Below, piece after piece: positions 1 to 8,261 of a stretch of 64,000 nt of DNA. The stretch covers positions 6,103,001 through 6,167,000 of the forward strand of contig NC_016109.1 in assembly GCF_000269985.1 (NCBI RefSeq), read 5' to 3'. The stretch is from Kitasatospora setae KM-6054 (GTDB lineage Bacteria; Actinomycetota; Actinomycetes; Streptomycetales; Streptomycetaceae). The translations under genes were made by a program, and so were the position numbers. Each line of letters starts with the position of its first letter. The first letter of the stretch is position 1. The notes under the pieces were generated by a model. That model saw only the letters and a list, made by a program, of their open reading frames with translations, was not told the origin of the DNA and ran no database searches.

Positions 1-539
1 GCGCGCCACTCCGGGGCCAGCATCGACCAGATCTCCAGGTCCAGCCGGACGCCCAGGTGTTCGGTGTGCTTGCGGAGCGTGCCGTCCAGCGTCATGCCCA
101 GCCGCCGGGCGCAGGCCCGGCTGCGCAGGTTGACGGTGCTGTTCCACCACTCGGCGCGGTACAGGCCGCGTTCGAGCAGCGCGTAGTCCAGCAGCCGGCG
201 GGCGGCCGCGGTGACCAGGCCGCGGCCCTGGGCGGCGGGCTCGGTCCACACGCCGATCTCGCAGACCCCGGCCGCCGCGTCGAACTGGACGAACATCACG
301 CCGCCCACCAGTGTGCCGTCCAGCCATATCCCGTGGATCCGCCCGGTGTCGGCGGCCTGCTTGTCGGCGAACTTCCGCAGCGTCGCGCGGGCGGATTCCA
401 GATCGGTGCTCCGGGACGCCCACGGGATCCACGGATCGATTCCGGCCCGGGCCCGGTCCATGTGCTCCAGGAACTCCTCGGCCTGCCACGGCTCCAGCGG
501 GCGGAGCTCGGCGTCCTCGGCGAGCGCTACGGCGTACAT
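1..539 (-). CDS. GNAT-family N-acetyltransferase (RimJ/RimL-like), 3' end cut by window edge
   Basis: The minus strand encodes an open frame running off the left edge. The protein begins MYAVALAEDAELRPLEPW and contains the RimJ/RimL-type acetyl-CoA signature (IGVWTEPAAQGRGLVTAAAR) followed by an LRSRACARRLGMTLDGTLR segment, as in acetyltransferases that modify ribosomal-protein N-termini or small amines. Start at 539 is preferred over the in-frame ATG at 545 because GAGGGG then lies six bases upstream. It is divergent from the TetR gene at 592 and shares a 52-bp promoter region. The substrate cannot be told from sequence. Confidence 0.85.
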   Translation of the reverse strand, partial: MYAVALAEDAELRPLEPWQAEEFLEHMDRARAGIDPWIPWASRSTDLESARATLRKFADKQAADTGRIHGIWLDGTLVGGVMFVQFDAAAGVCEIGVWTEPAAQGRGLVTAAARRLLDYALLERGLYRAEWWNSTVNLRSRACARRLGMTLDGTLRKHTEHLGVRLDLEIWSMLAPEWR

Positions 540-571
540 CGGCATCCCCTCGAAGGTACGTAACAAACGTT

Positions 572-584
572 GGGTAGGTACCCT
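572..584. promoter_or_regulatory. Candidate TetR operator overlapping a leaderless -10 element
   Basis: GGGTA-GG-TACCC (572-583) is a perfect 5-bp inverted repeat between the divergent GNAT and TetR genes. Its right arm overlaps TACCCT (579-584), a -10-like TANNNT hexamer followed by exactly seven bases and the TetR ATG at 592. Binding here would block the regulator's own promoter. Function is inferred. Confidence 0.4.
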
Positions 585-591
585 AGCGCGC

Positions 592-1206
592 ATGACACCA
601 CCCGCACGAGGCGACCACGAAGCCCGCCGGCGCGACGTCTCGGAGGCGGTCTGGCGGGTCCTCGCCGACCGCGGCTTCGGCGGCCTCACGCTGCGCGCGG
701 TCGCCGCCGAACTCGGCGCCTCCACCGGACTGCTCACCCACTACTTCCCCCACAAGCGCGCCCTGGTCGCCCACGCGCTGGAGGTCCTCGACCGGCAGGC
801 CGCCGAACGCCGCCGCCCCGCCACCGAGGCCGCCGCCACCTCCCGCGGCCTGCCCGTGCTGCGCGCCGCGCTGCTCGACGTCCTCCCGCTGGACGCGGAC
901 GGCGAGGCCGGCAACCGGATCTGGGTCGGCTCCTGGGACGCCGCCCTCGGCGACCCCGAACTCACCGCCGGCCACGCCGAGCGCTACCGCCGGGCCCGCC
1001 GGCGGATGACCGAACTCTGCGCCCAGGCCCAGGAGCTCGGCGACCTCCCGGCCGACCGCCCGGCCGCCGACCTGGCCGCGCTGGCCCAGTCCTTCGCCCT
1101 CGGGCTGGTCGTGCAGGCGCTGTTCGCCCCCGGGGAGTTCCCGCCCGCGCGCCAGCGCGCCCTGCTGGACGACTTCCTGGCGGGCCTGGCGGCGGGGGAG
1201 CGCTGA
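592..1206 (+). CDS. TetR/AcrR-family transcriptional regulator
   Basis: A 204-aa protein with an N-terminal TetR helix-turn-helix at about residues 10-60 (LTLRAVAAELGASTGLLTHY then F-P-H-K-R) and a divergent all-helical C-terminal ligand/dimer domain. TetR proteins usually repress a divergent or adjacent gene, here possibly the GNAT gene at 1-539. ATG 592 has no Shine-Dalgarno sequence, but a -10-like TACCCT lies seven bases upstream, so the message is probably leaderless. In-frame upstream ATGs lie antisense to the acetyltransferase and were rejected. The inducer is unknown. Confidence 0.85.
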   Translation: MTPPARGDHEARRRDVSEAVWRVLADRGFGGLTLRAVAAELGASTGLLTHYFPHKRALVAHALEVLDRQAAERRRPATEAAATSRGLPVLRAALLDVLPLDADGEAGNRIWVGSWDAALGDPELTAGHAERYRRARRRMTELCAQAQELGDLPADRPAADLAALAQSFALGLVVQALFAPGEFPPARQRALLDDFLAGLAAGER

Positions 1207-1346
1207 CCGGAGGACGGCGCGGGGCCGCGACCGGCGGCGGGGCCGGGGTCGGGGTCGGGGGAGTGACGGGGCGGTTGCCCGCTGTGCCCGGGAGGCGGTG
1301 GCGGAGTGCTCACGCTGCGGCATCGGGGCCGGTCGGAACGGGTGGG

Positions 1347-1419
1347 TGCCCCCAGCAGGATTCGAACCTGCGACCTACCGCTTAGAAGGCGGGTGCTCTA
1401 TCCGCTGAGCTATGGGGGC
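1347..1419 (-). tRNA. tRNA-Arg (anticodon UCU)
   Basis: The reverse complement folds as a complete cloverleaf: a 7-bp acceptor stem GCCCCCA/TGGGGGC, a D-arm GCTC/GAGC, an anticodon stem CCGC/GCGG with loop CTTCTAA (anticodon TCT), and a T-arm GCAGG-TTCGAAT-CCTGC. The discriminator base is A and CCA is not encoded. It reads AGA codons, which are rare in this GC-rich genome. No integrase or attachment-site duplication is visible around it. Confidence 0.97.
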
Positions 1420-2033
1420 CGGGGTGCTGACGTCGGCCCGCTTGCCGGGCCTGGGCCGGGACGGGATGTTCCGGGACAGGATACGGGTGTTCAGTTCCGC
1501 CGCCCCGACTTCGCAGACCGGACAGGGGTGTGTCGGCCTCCGCGGGGCGGTCCGATAATCGCAGGTAGCGCCGGGGAGTGCAGCGCTCTACCGGCTCTCG
1601 GGGCGGGACGTTGTGCAGTCGTTACGGGGCTGCGACCTGACCCGTTATGGATTCGGCGCGGACAATCGCCCGGAGCGGCCCACGGGTGGGGGCGTGTTTA
1701 GGGGTTCCATCGGTCGGATGACATGGACGGGGCGAGTCGGCGGCCACCCGTTCGTGGTTTCGGCGGTGACTCCGAGGTGTCCGCCGGGTGTGCGGGCGGC
1801 TGCCGGAAGGGGCGGTCGAAGGGAGTGCCCGAACGGTCCTTGTGGCGGAAGGCGGCGGAAGGCGACGGCCGGGGGCGGGTGGGGCGGGGGCGCGGGGAGG
1901 CGGTCGGGGGCCGGTCGGCGGGGCGGATCGGGCCTATTCGGCGCGGGTGTCGGACTATTGTCGTGAGCACGTCATTCAAATGGTCGATTTCCGACCGAAA
2001 AGCGGCCCGATTCACCCCTGGGAGGTACTCCGG

Positions 2034-2061
2034 TTTTCCACAGGCCCGGGTTTTCCACAGG
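2034..2061 (+). repeat. Direct repeat of a DnaA-box-like 11-mer upstream of ssbB
   Basis: TTTTCCACAGG occurs at 2034-2044 and again at 2051-2061, a 17-bp period, within a longer identical GGTTTTCCACAGGC. TTTTCCACA differs at one position from the classic DnaA box TTATCCACA, and at one from the streptomycete TTGTCCACA. A DnaA or other activator role at ssbB is inference. Confidence 0.45.
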
Positions 2062-2104
2062 CGGCCGGAAGGCGCTGGTACGGATTTCCCGGAAGGCGGA
2101 GGAT

Positions 2105-2133
2105 CTTTCCCGGCGGGGATTCCGCCGGGAAAG
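2105..2133. promoter_or_regulatory. 12-bp perfect inverted repeat just upstream of ssbB
   Basis: Arms CTTTCCCGGCGG (2105-2116) and CCGCCGGGAAAG (2122-2133) flank a 5-base loop, 35 bases before the ssbB start. It could be an operator or an mRNA leader hairpin. There is no U-tract, so a simple terminator is less likely. Confidence 0.5.
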
Positions 2134-2168
2134 GGCGCCGACCGCGGCGGCCGGGAACGGAGACGGGA

Positions 2169-2783
2169 ATGGACGAGGCACTGGTGACGATCGTCGGCAA
2201 CGCCGCGTCGGGCGTGACGTACCGGGAGACGCCCGGCGGGGTGGCGGTGGCGAACTTCCGGCTCGCCGCCCGGGAGCGGCGCTACGACCGCGAGCGCGGC
2301 GACTGGACGGAGGGCGAGACGACCTGGGTGACGGTGGTCGCCTGGCGCCGGCTGGCGGTCAACGTGGTCAGCTCGGTGAACAAGGGCGACCCGCTGCTGG
2401 TGAGCGGGCGGCTGCGGGTGCGCGAGTGGGGGGAGGAGGGGAGCAGGCGGACGGAGGTGGAGATCGACGCTCGCTCGGTCGGCCACGACCTGGCCCGCGG
2501 CACCTCGGCGTTCCGGCGCGGTCTGGAGGGCAAGTCGCCGCCCCAGCAAGGTGGTTCGGGTGCGAGTGGTCTCGGCGCCACGGGCCCGGCCGGCCCCGGC
2601 GGGCCGGCGGCGGGCGGCTCCGGGGCGGGCGGGCCGCGGGCGGTGCGGCTGGTGGAGGAGGCCGTTCCGGACTGGATCGTGGCGGCGGTCGCGGCCCGGC
2701 GCGGGGCGGGGGAGGGCGGCGCGGCCGACGGCGGTGCGGCCGGGGAAGGGGGTGCGGATGTGACCCAGGAGGTTCTGAACTGA
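2169..2783 (+). CDS. ssbB: Single-stranded DNA-binding protein (SsbB-type paralogue)
   Basis: A 204-aa protein with an N-terminal OB fold at about residues 1-115 (start MDEALVTIVGNAASGVTYRE, then FRLAARERRYDR, TTWVTVVAWRRLA, KGDPLLVSGRLRVREW), the hallmark SSB strands. The C-terminal tail is Gly/Pro/Ala-rich and lacks the acidic DDDIPF-like tip of replicative SSB, as expected of the streptomycete SsbB paralogue tied to sporulation-associated chromosome segregation rather than essential SsbA. Start ATG 2169 follows a GGAACGGAGACGG ribosome site. It is a single gene with its own long regulatory region. Confidence 0.85.
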   Translation: MDEALVTIVGNAASGVTYRETPGGVAVANFRLAARERRYDRERGDWTEGETTWVTVVAWRRLAVNVVSSVNKGDPLLVSGRLRVREWGEEGSRRTEVEIDARSVGHDLARGTSAFRRGLEGKSPPQQGGSGASGLGATGPAGPGGPAAGGSGAGGPRAVRLVEEAVPDWIVAAVAARRGAGEGGAADGGAAGEGGADVTQEVLN

Positions 2784-3053
2784 CGGAATCCGGGCACTTC
2801 TTGGGCCCGGGAGTGCAATCCTGATTGCGACGGCGGCGCCCCGTGCCTTTATGTCGACACATCAACCCGCGCTGGTGATCAGCTCTTTGATAACAGAACA
2901 GCCACGATATCGTCCTGATTCGCCACGGCCCTGGAGTGGCCGGATCCCGTCAATAGGATGCGTCTGGTCCAGACACGTGCAGCGGCGCCGCAGGGAGCGC
3001 CGCTTTGCAGGGGCGGGTTGCCACTGGCACGTCGCCGCCCGAAGGGATCCCAC
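2784..3053. other. Intergenic leader of the surface-protein gene, with hairpin at 2981-3004
   Basis: This 270-base stretch has no gene. A perfect 8-bp inverted repeat AGCGGCGC/GCGCCGCT (2981-2988 and 2997-3004) lies 50 bases before the surface-protein start. TAGGAT at 2954-2959 could be a -10 element, but no convincing -35 was found. Confidence 0.35.
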
Positions 3054-4481
3054 ATGTTCCACAAGCAGGGGCGGGCTGTCTCCCGCATCGTTGCTGTCAT
3101 GCTCGCGTCCGGTCTCACGGTCGGCTCGGGCCTGCTCGCGGCCGGTGCGGCGGCCGCGGCCGACGGCACGTCGGGAGTGACGGCGAAGATCGTCAAGGGT
3201 GCCGACGACAAGGAGTACGTCACCTACCCCGACCCGAAGACCGGCCACCAGCAGCGCACCGAGGCCGGGCCCTTCTTCATCCGGATCGGCGACAGCGAGG
3301 TGCGGCTGCCGGTCTACTGCATCGACCTGCTGAACGGCGCCTCCTGGGAGGCCGACTACCACGAGACCGACTGGGACTCCAGCTCGCTCAAGGACAACCC
3401 CGGCGCCGGCCCGAAGGTCCTCTGGATCCTGAAGAACTCCTACCCGGCCGTCGGCATCGACAAGCTGATAGCCGACTCCGGCGTCAAGAACCTCTCCAAG
3501 GCCGACGCCGCCGCCGCGACCCAGGTCGCCATCTGGTCCTTCTCCGACCCGGGCATCCCGGTCACCCAGGACGACGACGAGGCCAAGGCGTTCACCACCT
3601 GGCTGATCGCCCAGGCCAACGCGAAGGGCGGGGGCAGCGAGCCCAAGCCGACGCTCAGCCTCGACCCGGCCTCGGTCGGCGGCAAGTCCGGGACCACCCT
3701 GGCCCCGATCACCGTCACCGCCGGCGGCGGCACCGCCTCCGTCAAGGTCAGCCTCGGCAAGTCCGGCACCGACGCCCACGTCTCCCTGGTCGACGACAAG
3801 GGCGCCGAACTCAAGACCGTGAAGTCCGGCGACAAGATCTACGCCAAGGTCCCGGCGGACACCCCGGCCGGGCACGCCACCATCACCGCCGAGGGCAGCG
3901 CGACCTCCTCGGTCGGCCGCGCCTTCGTCGGCCGGATCGGCGACAAGCCCAGCCAGACCCTGATCCTGGCCGGCGAGGGCACCGTCCCGGTCTCCGCCAA
4001 GGCCGACATCAGCTGGGGCCTCGGCGCGGTGCCGACCGCCGACGCCGTGGTCGACTGCGCCAAGGGCGCCCTGGTGGTCACCCTCGGCAACAAGGGCGAC
4101 AAGGACGCGGCCTTCAAGGTCGCCGGCAAGGACTACACGGTCAAGCCGGGCGGCACCCAGGCCGTCACCCTGCCGGTCAAGGAGGACGAGAAGTACGACG
4201 TCACCGTCACCGGCCCCGAGGGCTTCAGCAAGCAGTTCACCGGCCTGCTGAACTGCAAGACCGACAGCTCCACCCAGACCCCGACCCCGACCCCGTCGGC
4301 CTCGGGCTCCACCCCGGCCGCCCCGGCCCCGTCGGCCAGCCCGACCGGCCCCGAGCTCGCCTCCACCGGTGGTGGCATGGGCACCGGCCTGACCGCCGCC
4401 GCCGCTGCCGCGCTCGTCCTCGCCGGCGGTGCCGCGGTCTACGGCCTGCGCCGCCGCGGCCGCCACAGCCGCGCCTCCTGA
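3054..4481 (+). CDS. Cys-Gln thioester-domain (TQxA) sortase-anchored surface protein
   Basis: A 475-aa secreted protein. It has a Sec signal peptide (about residues 1-38, ending AAAAADG), then a thioester domain with the Cys in V-Y-C-I-D and the Gln in T-Q-V-A-I-W, expected to form an internal thioester that can bind surfaces covalently. Ig-like/beta-rich stalk regions, a Thr/Pro/Ser-rich spacer and a C-terminal sorting signal follow: L-A-S-T-G, a hydrophobic helix and an Arg-rich tail. LAxTG is the form used by class E sortases. ATG 3054 has a GAAGGGA ribosome site eight bases upstream. No sortase gene is present in the window. Confidence 0.85.
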   Translation: MFHKQGRAVSRIVAVMLASGLTVGSGLLAAGAAAAADGTSGVTAKIVKGADDKEYVTYPDPKTGHQQRTEAGPFFIRIGDSEVRLPVYCIDLLNGASWEADYHETDWDSSSLKDNPGAGPKVLWILKNSYPAVGIDKLIADSGVKNLSKADAAAATQVAIWSFSDPGIPVTQDDDEAKAFTTWLIAQANAKGGGSEPKPTLSLDPASVGGKSGTTLAPITVTAGGGTASVKVSLGKSGTDAHVSLVDDKGAELKTVKSGDKIYAKVPADTPAGHATITAEGSATSSVGRAFVGRIGDKPSQTLILAGEGTVPVSAKADISWGLGAVPTADAVVDCAKGALVVTLGNKGDKDAAFKVAGKDYTVKPGGTQAVTLPVKEDEKYDVTVTGPEGFSKQFTGLLNCKTDSSTQTPTPTPSASGSTPAAPAPSASPTGPELASTGGGMGTGLTAAAAAALVLAGGAAVYGLRRRGRHSRAS

Positions 4482-4522
4482 ACGACGCGCTGAACCCGCC
4501 CCGGCCCCGCGCCGGGACGGGG

Positions 4523-4558
4523 ACGGCCCCGCCTCCCGAGACCGGGGGGCGGGGCCGT
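4523..4558. terminator. Terminator hairpin after surface-protein gene
   Basis: Perfect 11-bp stem ACGGCCCCGCC (4523-4533) / GGCGGGGCCGT (4548-4558) with a 14-base loop, directly downstream of the stop codon at 4481. Confidence 0.75.
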
Positions 4559-4658
4559 TCGCTTGACCGGGCCGCCCGCTGACCGGGCCGTCCGCGGCCA
4601 GCGGCCCCGGGGGCGGCGGGCGCCCCGACGGGCGTTCGGGACCGTCCCGGCCTTACGG

Positions 4659-4664
4659 CACAAT
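4659..4664 (+). promoter_or_regulatory. Candidate -10 element of ettA
   Basis: CACAAT lies 48 bases upstream of the ettA start with TTCGGG 18 bases further upstream. The -10 match is fair and the -35 weak. Confidence 0.25.
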
Positions 4665-4712
4665 GGAAGGCTGCAAGCCGATTACTCACGACGACGCCGG
4701 AGCGATCCCAAC

Positions 4713-6377
4713 GTGGCGGAATACATCTACACCATGCGCAAGGTGCGCAAGGCACACGGCGACAAGGTCATCCTTGACGACGTGACGCTCAGCTTCCTCC
4801 CCGGGGCGAAGATCGGCGTCGTCGGCCCCAACGGCGCCGGTAAGTCGACCGTGCTGCGGATGATGGCGGGCCTCGACCAGCCCTCCAACGGCGACGCCTT
4901 CCTCTCGCCGGGCTTCACCGTCGGCATGCTCCAGCAGGAGCCCCCGCTCGACGAGACCAAGACGGTCCTGGAGAACGTCCAGGACGGCGTCAAGGAGGTC
5001 AAGGCCAAGCTCGACCGGTTCAACGAGATCGCCGAGCTGATGGCGACCGACTACTCCGACGAGCTGCTCGCCGAGATGGGCACCCTCCAGGAGGACCTGG
5101 ACCACGCCAACGCCTGGGACCTCGACGCCCAGCTCGAGCAGGCCATGGAGGCCCTGGGCTGCCCGCCCGGAGACTGGGACGTCACCAAGCTCTCCGGCGG
5201 CGAGAAGCGCCGCGTCGCGCTCTGCAAGCTGCTGCTGGAGCAGCCCGACCTGCTGCTCCTCGACGAGCCCACCAACCACCTGGACGCCGAGTCGGTGAAC
5301 TGGCTGGAGCAGCACCTCTCGAAGTACCCGGGTGCCGTCATCGCCGTCACCCACGACCGGTACTTCCTGGACAACGTCGCCCAGTGGATCCTGGAGCTCG
5401 ACCGCGGCCGCGCCTACCCGTACGAGGGCAACTACTCCACCTACCTGGAGACCAAGCAGACCCGTCTCAAGGTCGAGGGCCAGAAGGACGCCAAGCGCGC
5501 CAAGCGGCTCAAGGAAGAGCTGGAGTGGGTCCGCTCCAACGCCAAGGGCCGCCAGGCCAAGTCGAAGGCCCGCCTCGCCCGGTACGAGGAGATGGCGGCC
5601 GAGGCCGACAAGATGCGGAAGCTGGACTTCGAGGAGATCCAGATCCCGCCGGGCCCGCGCCTGGGCAGCGTCGTCATCGAGGTCGACCACCTGAACAAGG
5701 CCTTCGGCGAGAAGGTCCTGATCGACGACCTGAGCTTCACCCTGCCGCGCAACGGCATCGTCGGCGTGATCGGCCCGAACGGCGCCGGCAAGACCACCCT
5801 GTTCAAGATGCTCCAGGACCTGGAGACCCCGGACAGCGGCACGGTCAAGGTCGGCGAGACCGTCAAGATCAGCTACGTCGACCAGAGCCGGGCCAACATC
5901 GACCCGAAGAAGACCCTCTGGGAGGTCGTCTCCGACGGCCTGGACTGGATCAACGTCGGCCAGGTCGAGATGCCGTCCCGGGCCTACGTGTCCGCGTTCG
6001 GCTTCAAGGGCCCGGACCAGCAGAAGCCGGCCGGGGTGCTCTCCGGCGGTGAGCGCAACCGCCTCAACCTGGCGCTGACCCTCAAGCAGGGCGGCAACCT
6101 GCTGCTCCTCGACGAGCCGACCAACGACCTCGACGTCGAGACCCTCTCCTCGCTGGAGAACGCGCTGCTGGAGTTCCCCGGCTGCGCCGTGGTCATCTCC
6201 CACGACCGCTGGTTCCTGGACCGGGTGGCCACCCACATCCTCGCCTACGAGGGCGAGAGCAAGTGGTTCTGGTTCGAGGGCAACTTCGAGTCCTACGAGA
6301 AGAACAAGATCGAGCGCCTCGGCGCCGACGCGGCCCGCCCGCACCGGGCGAGCTACAAGAAGCTGACCCGCGACTGA
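4713..6377 (+). CDS. ettA: ABC-F ATPase, energy-dependent translational throttle protein EttA
   Basis: A 554-aa soluble protein with two ATP-binding cassettes and no membrane domain, matching E. coli EttA length (555 aa). Cassette 1 has Walker A GPNGAGKST at residues 38-46, signature LSGGEKRRVAL and Walker B LLLLDEPTNHLD. Cassette 2 repeats GPNGAGKTT, LSGGERNRL and LLLLDEPTNDLD. A charged linker helix (KRLKEELEWVRSNAKGRQ) separates them. EttA binds the ribosomal E site and gates the first elongation step by ATP/ADP ratio. GTG 4713 is the start (VAEYIYTMRKV, GGAG upstream). A 21-bp terminator follows. Confidence 0.93.
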   Translation: MAEYIYTMRKVRKAHGDKVILDDVTLSFLPGAKIGVVGPNGAGKSTVLRMMAGLDQPSNGDAFLSPGFTVGMLQQEPPLDETKTVLENVQDGVKEVKAKLDRFNEIAELMATDYSDELLAEMGTLQEDLDHANAWDLDAQLEQAMEALGCPPGDWDVTKLSGGEKRRVALCKLLLEQPDLLLLDEPTNHLDAESVNWLEQHLSKYPGAVIAVTHDRYFLDNVAQWILELDRGRAYPYEGNYSTYLETKQTRLKVEGQKDAKRAKRLKEELEWVRSNAKGRQAKSKARLARYEEMAAEADKMRKLDFEEIQIPPGPRLGSVVIEVDHLNKAFGEKVLIDDLSFTLPRNGIVGVIGPNGAGKTTLFKMLQDLETPDSGTVKVGETVKISYVDQSRANIDPKKTLWEVVSDGLDWINVGQVEMPSRAYVSAFGFKGPDQQKPAGVLSGGERNRLNLALTLKQGGNLLLLDEPTNDLDVETLSSLENALLEFPGCAVVISHDRWFLDRVATHILAYEGESKWFWFEGNFESYEKNKIERLGADAARPHRASYKKLTRD

Positions 6378-6390
6378 CCCCCGGTCGCGC

Positions 6391-6437
6391 CGTCGGCCCG
6401 GCGGCCCGCCCCCCGAGGGCGGGCCGCCGGGCCGACG
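6391..6437. terminator. Strong terminator hairpin after ettA
   Basis: A perfect 21-bp stem (6391-6411 with 6417-6437) and a 5-base loop, 14 bases after the ettA stop. Confidence 0.85.
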
Positions 6438-6493
6438 CCCGTAGGCTGCCGTACAGCTACCCACGGGTACGAATGACGCTTGAGGAGAACGAC

Positions 6494-6937
6494 GTGGCCC
6501 GCCACATCTACGCCTGCCCGCTGCGCTGGTCCGACATGGACGCCTTCGGCCACGTCAACAACGTGGTCTTCCTGCGCTACCTGGAGGAGGCCCGGATCGA
6601 CTTCATGTTCACCCAGGCCGCCGAGGCCGGCGCCGGGGAGTTCGCCGGCGGCTCGGTGGTGGCCCGCCACGAGATCGACTACAAGCGGCCGCTGGTGCAC
6701 CGCCCCGCGCCGGTCACCATCGAGACCTGGGTGACGAAGATCGGCGGCGCCTCGCTGACCGTCTCCTACGAGATCAAGGACGTCGCCGAGGACGGCACCG
6801 AGACGGTGTACGTCACGGCCTCCACCGTGGTCGTCCCCTACGACCTCGCCGAGGGCCGGCCGCGCCGGATCAGCCCCGTCGAGCGGGAGTTCCTCGGCCG
6901 GTTCACGGACGAGCAGCCCGCCGGCCGCGCCGCCTGA
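6494..6937 (+). CDS. Acyl-CoA thioesterase, hotdog-fold 4HBT family
   Basis: A 147-aa single hotdog-domain protein. The segment WSDMDAFGHVNNVVFLRYLE contains the catalytic Asp of the 4-hydroxybenzoyl-CoA thioesterase/YbgC group, and HEIDYKRPLVH and LTVSYEI strands follow. It is expected to hydrolyse cytosolic acyl-CoA; chain-length preference is unknown. GTG 6494 is chosen because GAGGAG lies six bases upstream; an in-frame ATG at 6473 is an alternative. The next gene follows by 46 bases in the same direction, so the two are probably co-transcribed. Confidence 0.85.
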   Translation: MARHIYACPLRWSDMDAFGHVNNVVFLRYLEEARIDFMFTQAAEAGAGEFAGGSVVARHEIDYKRPLVHRPAPVTIETWVTKIGGASLTVSYEIKDVAEDGTETVYVTASTVVVPYDLAEGRPRRISPVEREFLGRFTDEQPAGRAA

Positions 6938-6983
6938 CCAGACCCGCGGACCCCGCCGCCCCGACGAAACGAGCTGACCCCCG

Positions 6984-7706
6984 GTGACCGTGCAGACCCG
7001 ACTCGCCCTCGCCGACCAGCGGGAGGGCGCCGACCTGGCCGCCTTCCTCGGCCGGCTGCTGCGCTTCGACCGCGCCGCGGCCGTCCGGCTGCAGGCGGTC
7101 CCCGGCCCGGGCGGCGCGGGGGACGCGGACGTGGACGTGGACGGCGGCGGGGTGCTGGCGGTCTTCGGGCGGCTGCCGCTCGGCGGGGCCGCGGTCCTCG
7201 CGGTGCGCACCGTGCGGCTGGCCGGGCCGGTCGCGGCCGCCGACCTGACCGTCTCCGCCGGGCAGTTGCTGGAGGCGGTGGACGAGGCGGGCGCCGCGCT
7301 CACCCCGCCCGCGCCGGTCACCGGCCCGTCCTGGGCCGGGCTGCTGCCGCCGCGCTCCGGCTGGCAGCCGCTCGGGCGGCCGCCGGTCGACCGGGTGGTC
7401 GGCGAAGTGCTCGCCGCCGTCGAGGAGTTCAAGCGCCGCACCGCCGAGGTGCCGGACCACCACCGGACCAGGCAGGCGGTCGACGCGATCGCCGACGAGA
7501 TCTGGTCCCGCCCGCTGGCCGCCGCCGAGGGCCTGCCGCTGCGGGCCGCGCACGCCGCCCACGCGATCGGCTTCCTGCGCCCCGGCACCCCGCTCGCCGC
7601 CCACCGGGCCGGGCCCTGGCTGCGGCTGGACGCCCCGGCCGGCTCGGTCGCGCTGCGCGCGGCGGCCGCGCCCGGCGCGGGCCTGGGCCTCAGCCCGCTG
7701 CGCTGA
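6984..7706 (+). CDS. Conserved hypothetical protein, thioesterase-linked
   Basis: A 240-aa protein with no family I can name. It is Ala/Leu/Gly-rich with no signal peptide or clear membrane helix, so probably cytosolic. It starts MTVQTRLALADQREGADLAA and contains WAGLLPPRSGWQPLGRPPVD and a C-terminal helical half (VDAIADEIWSRPL, HAAHAIGFL). GTG 6984 has only a weak ribosome site; a GTG two codons downstream is possible. It lies just after the thioesterase and converges on the haemoglobin gene. Confidence 0.7.
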   Translation: MTVQTRLALADQREGADLAAFLGRLLRFDRAAAVRLQAVPGPGGAGDADVDVDGGGVLAVFGRLPLGGAAVLAVRTVRLAGPVAAADLTVSAGQLLEAVDEAGAALTPPAPVTGPSWAGLLPPRSGWQPLGRPPVDRVVGEVLAAVEEFKRRTAEVPDHHRTRQAVDAIADEIWSRPLAAAEGLPLRAAHAAHAIGFLRPGTPLAAHRAGPWLRLDAPAGSVALRAAAAPGAGLGLSPLR

Positions 7707-7710
7707 GCGG

Positions 7711-7737
7711 CCGCCCCCACCGGGGGAGCGGGGGCGG
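7711..7737. terminator. Bidirectional terminator between convergent genes
   Basis: CCGCCCCC (7711-7718) pairs with GGGGGCGG (7730-7737) in the 63-bp gap between the unknown gene and the haemoglobin gene. Confidence 0.6.
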
Positions 7738-7769
7738 GGCGGGGACGGGGCAGCGGGCGAGGGCGGGCC

Positions 7770-8180
7770 TCAGCCCGCCGTGTTGACCATCGAGGCGGCG
7801 GCGTACGTCATGTAGTCCCACAGCTCGCGGTCGGCCTCGGCGGGCAGCGCCAGCTCGTCCAGGGCGGCGCGCATGTGCTTCAGCCAGGCGTCGTGCGCGG
7901 CCCGGTCGACCCGGAACGGGGCGTGCCGCATCCGCAGCCGGGGGTGGCCGCGGCGCTCGCTGTAGGTGCGCGGGCCGCCCCAGTACTGCATCAGGAACAG
8001 CGCGAAGCGCTCCTCGGCGGGGCCGAGGTCGTCCTCCGGGTACATCGGGCGGAGCAGCTCGTCCTGGGCGACACCCCGGTAGAAGAGGTGGACCAGCCGG
8101 CGGAAGGTCTCCTCGCCGCCGACCCGCTGGTAGAAGGTCTCCTCTTGTGCGGTGGTGGTCTCGCGCCCGGTGTCAGTCAC
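7770..8180 (-). CDS. glbO: Truncated haemoglobin, group II (trHbO/GlbO-like)
   Basis: A 136-aa 2-on-2 globin. Visible group II features are YQRVGGEETFRRLVHLFYRG with B10 Tyr, YWGGPRTYSERRGHPRLRMR before the proximal F8 His (RMRHAPF), and G8 Trp in AHDAWLKHM. Such proteins bind haem and O2/NO in the cytosol and are linked to redox or NO stress. The N-terminal 15 residues are a polar extension. It stands alone: convergent with the upstream plus-strand gene and 81 bases past the stop of the ABC permease. Confidence 0.9.
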   Translation of the reverse strand: MTDTGRETTTAQEETFYQRVGGEETFRRLVHLFYRGVAQDELLRPMYPEDDLGPAEERFALFLMQYWGGPRTYSERRGHPRLRMRHAPFRVDRAAHDAWLKHMRAALDELALPAEADRELWDYMTYAAASMVNTAG

Positions 8181-8261
8181 CCGTCCATGGTCGCAGACGC
8201 CGACGGGGGCCGTACACCGGGACTTCCGGCGTACGACCCCCGTCCCGGGGCGGGCGCGGTG

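Larger units (their letters stand above)
1420..2168. other. Long intergenic region upstream of ssbB
   Basis: About 750 bases lie between the tRNA and ssbB with no convincing gene. Open frames here lack ribosome sites and mirror each other on both strands. Local composition is less GC-rich near 1960-2060. Recognisable signals are the duplicated TTTTCCACAGG element and the hairpin listed separately. The rest is presumed leader/promoter DNA for ssbB and the tRNA. Confidence 0.6.

Noticed and set aside
1347..1419. tRNA-Arg as an integration site for a mobile element
   Set aside because: No integrase, excisionase or direct repeat of the tRNA 3' end is seen nearby.
1613..1966. Plus-strand open frame between tRNA-Arg and ssbB
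   Set aside because: No ribosome site, Gly/Arg-rich composition and overlapping frames on both strands.
2862..4466. Long minus-strand open frame (about 530 codons) opposite the surface-protein gene
   Set aside because: High GC gives long antisense frames; its product is Gly/Arg/Ala-rich with no domain, while the plus-strand protein has a signal peptide, thioester domain and sorting signal.
4686..6464. Antisense frame of about 590 codons across ettA
   Set aside because: Mirror of ettA codon bias; no motif and no ribosome site.
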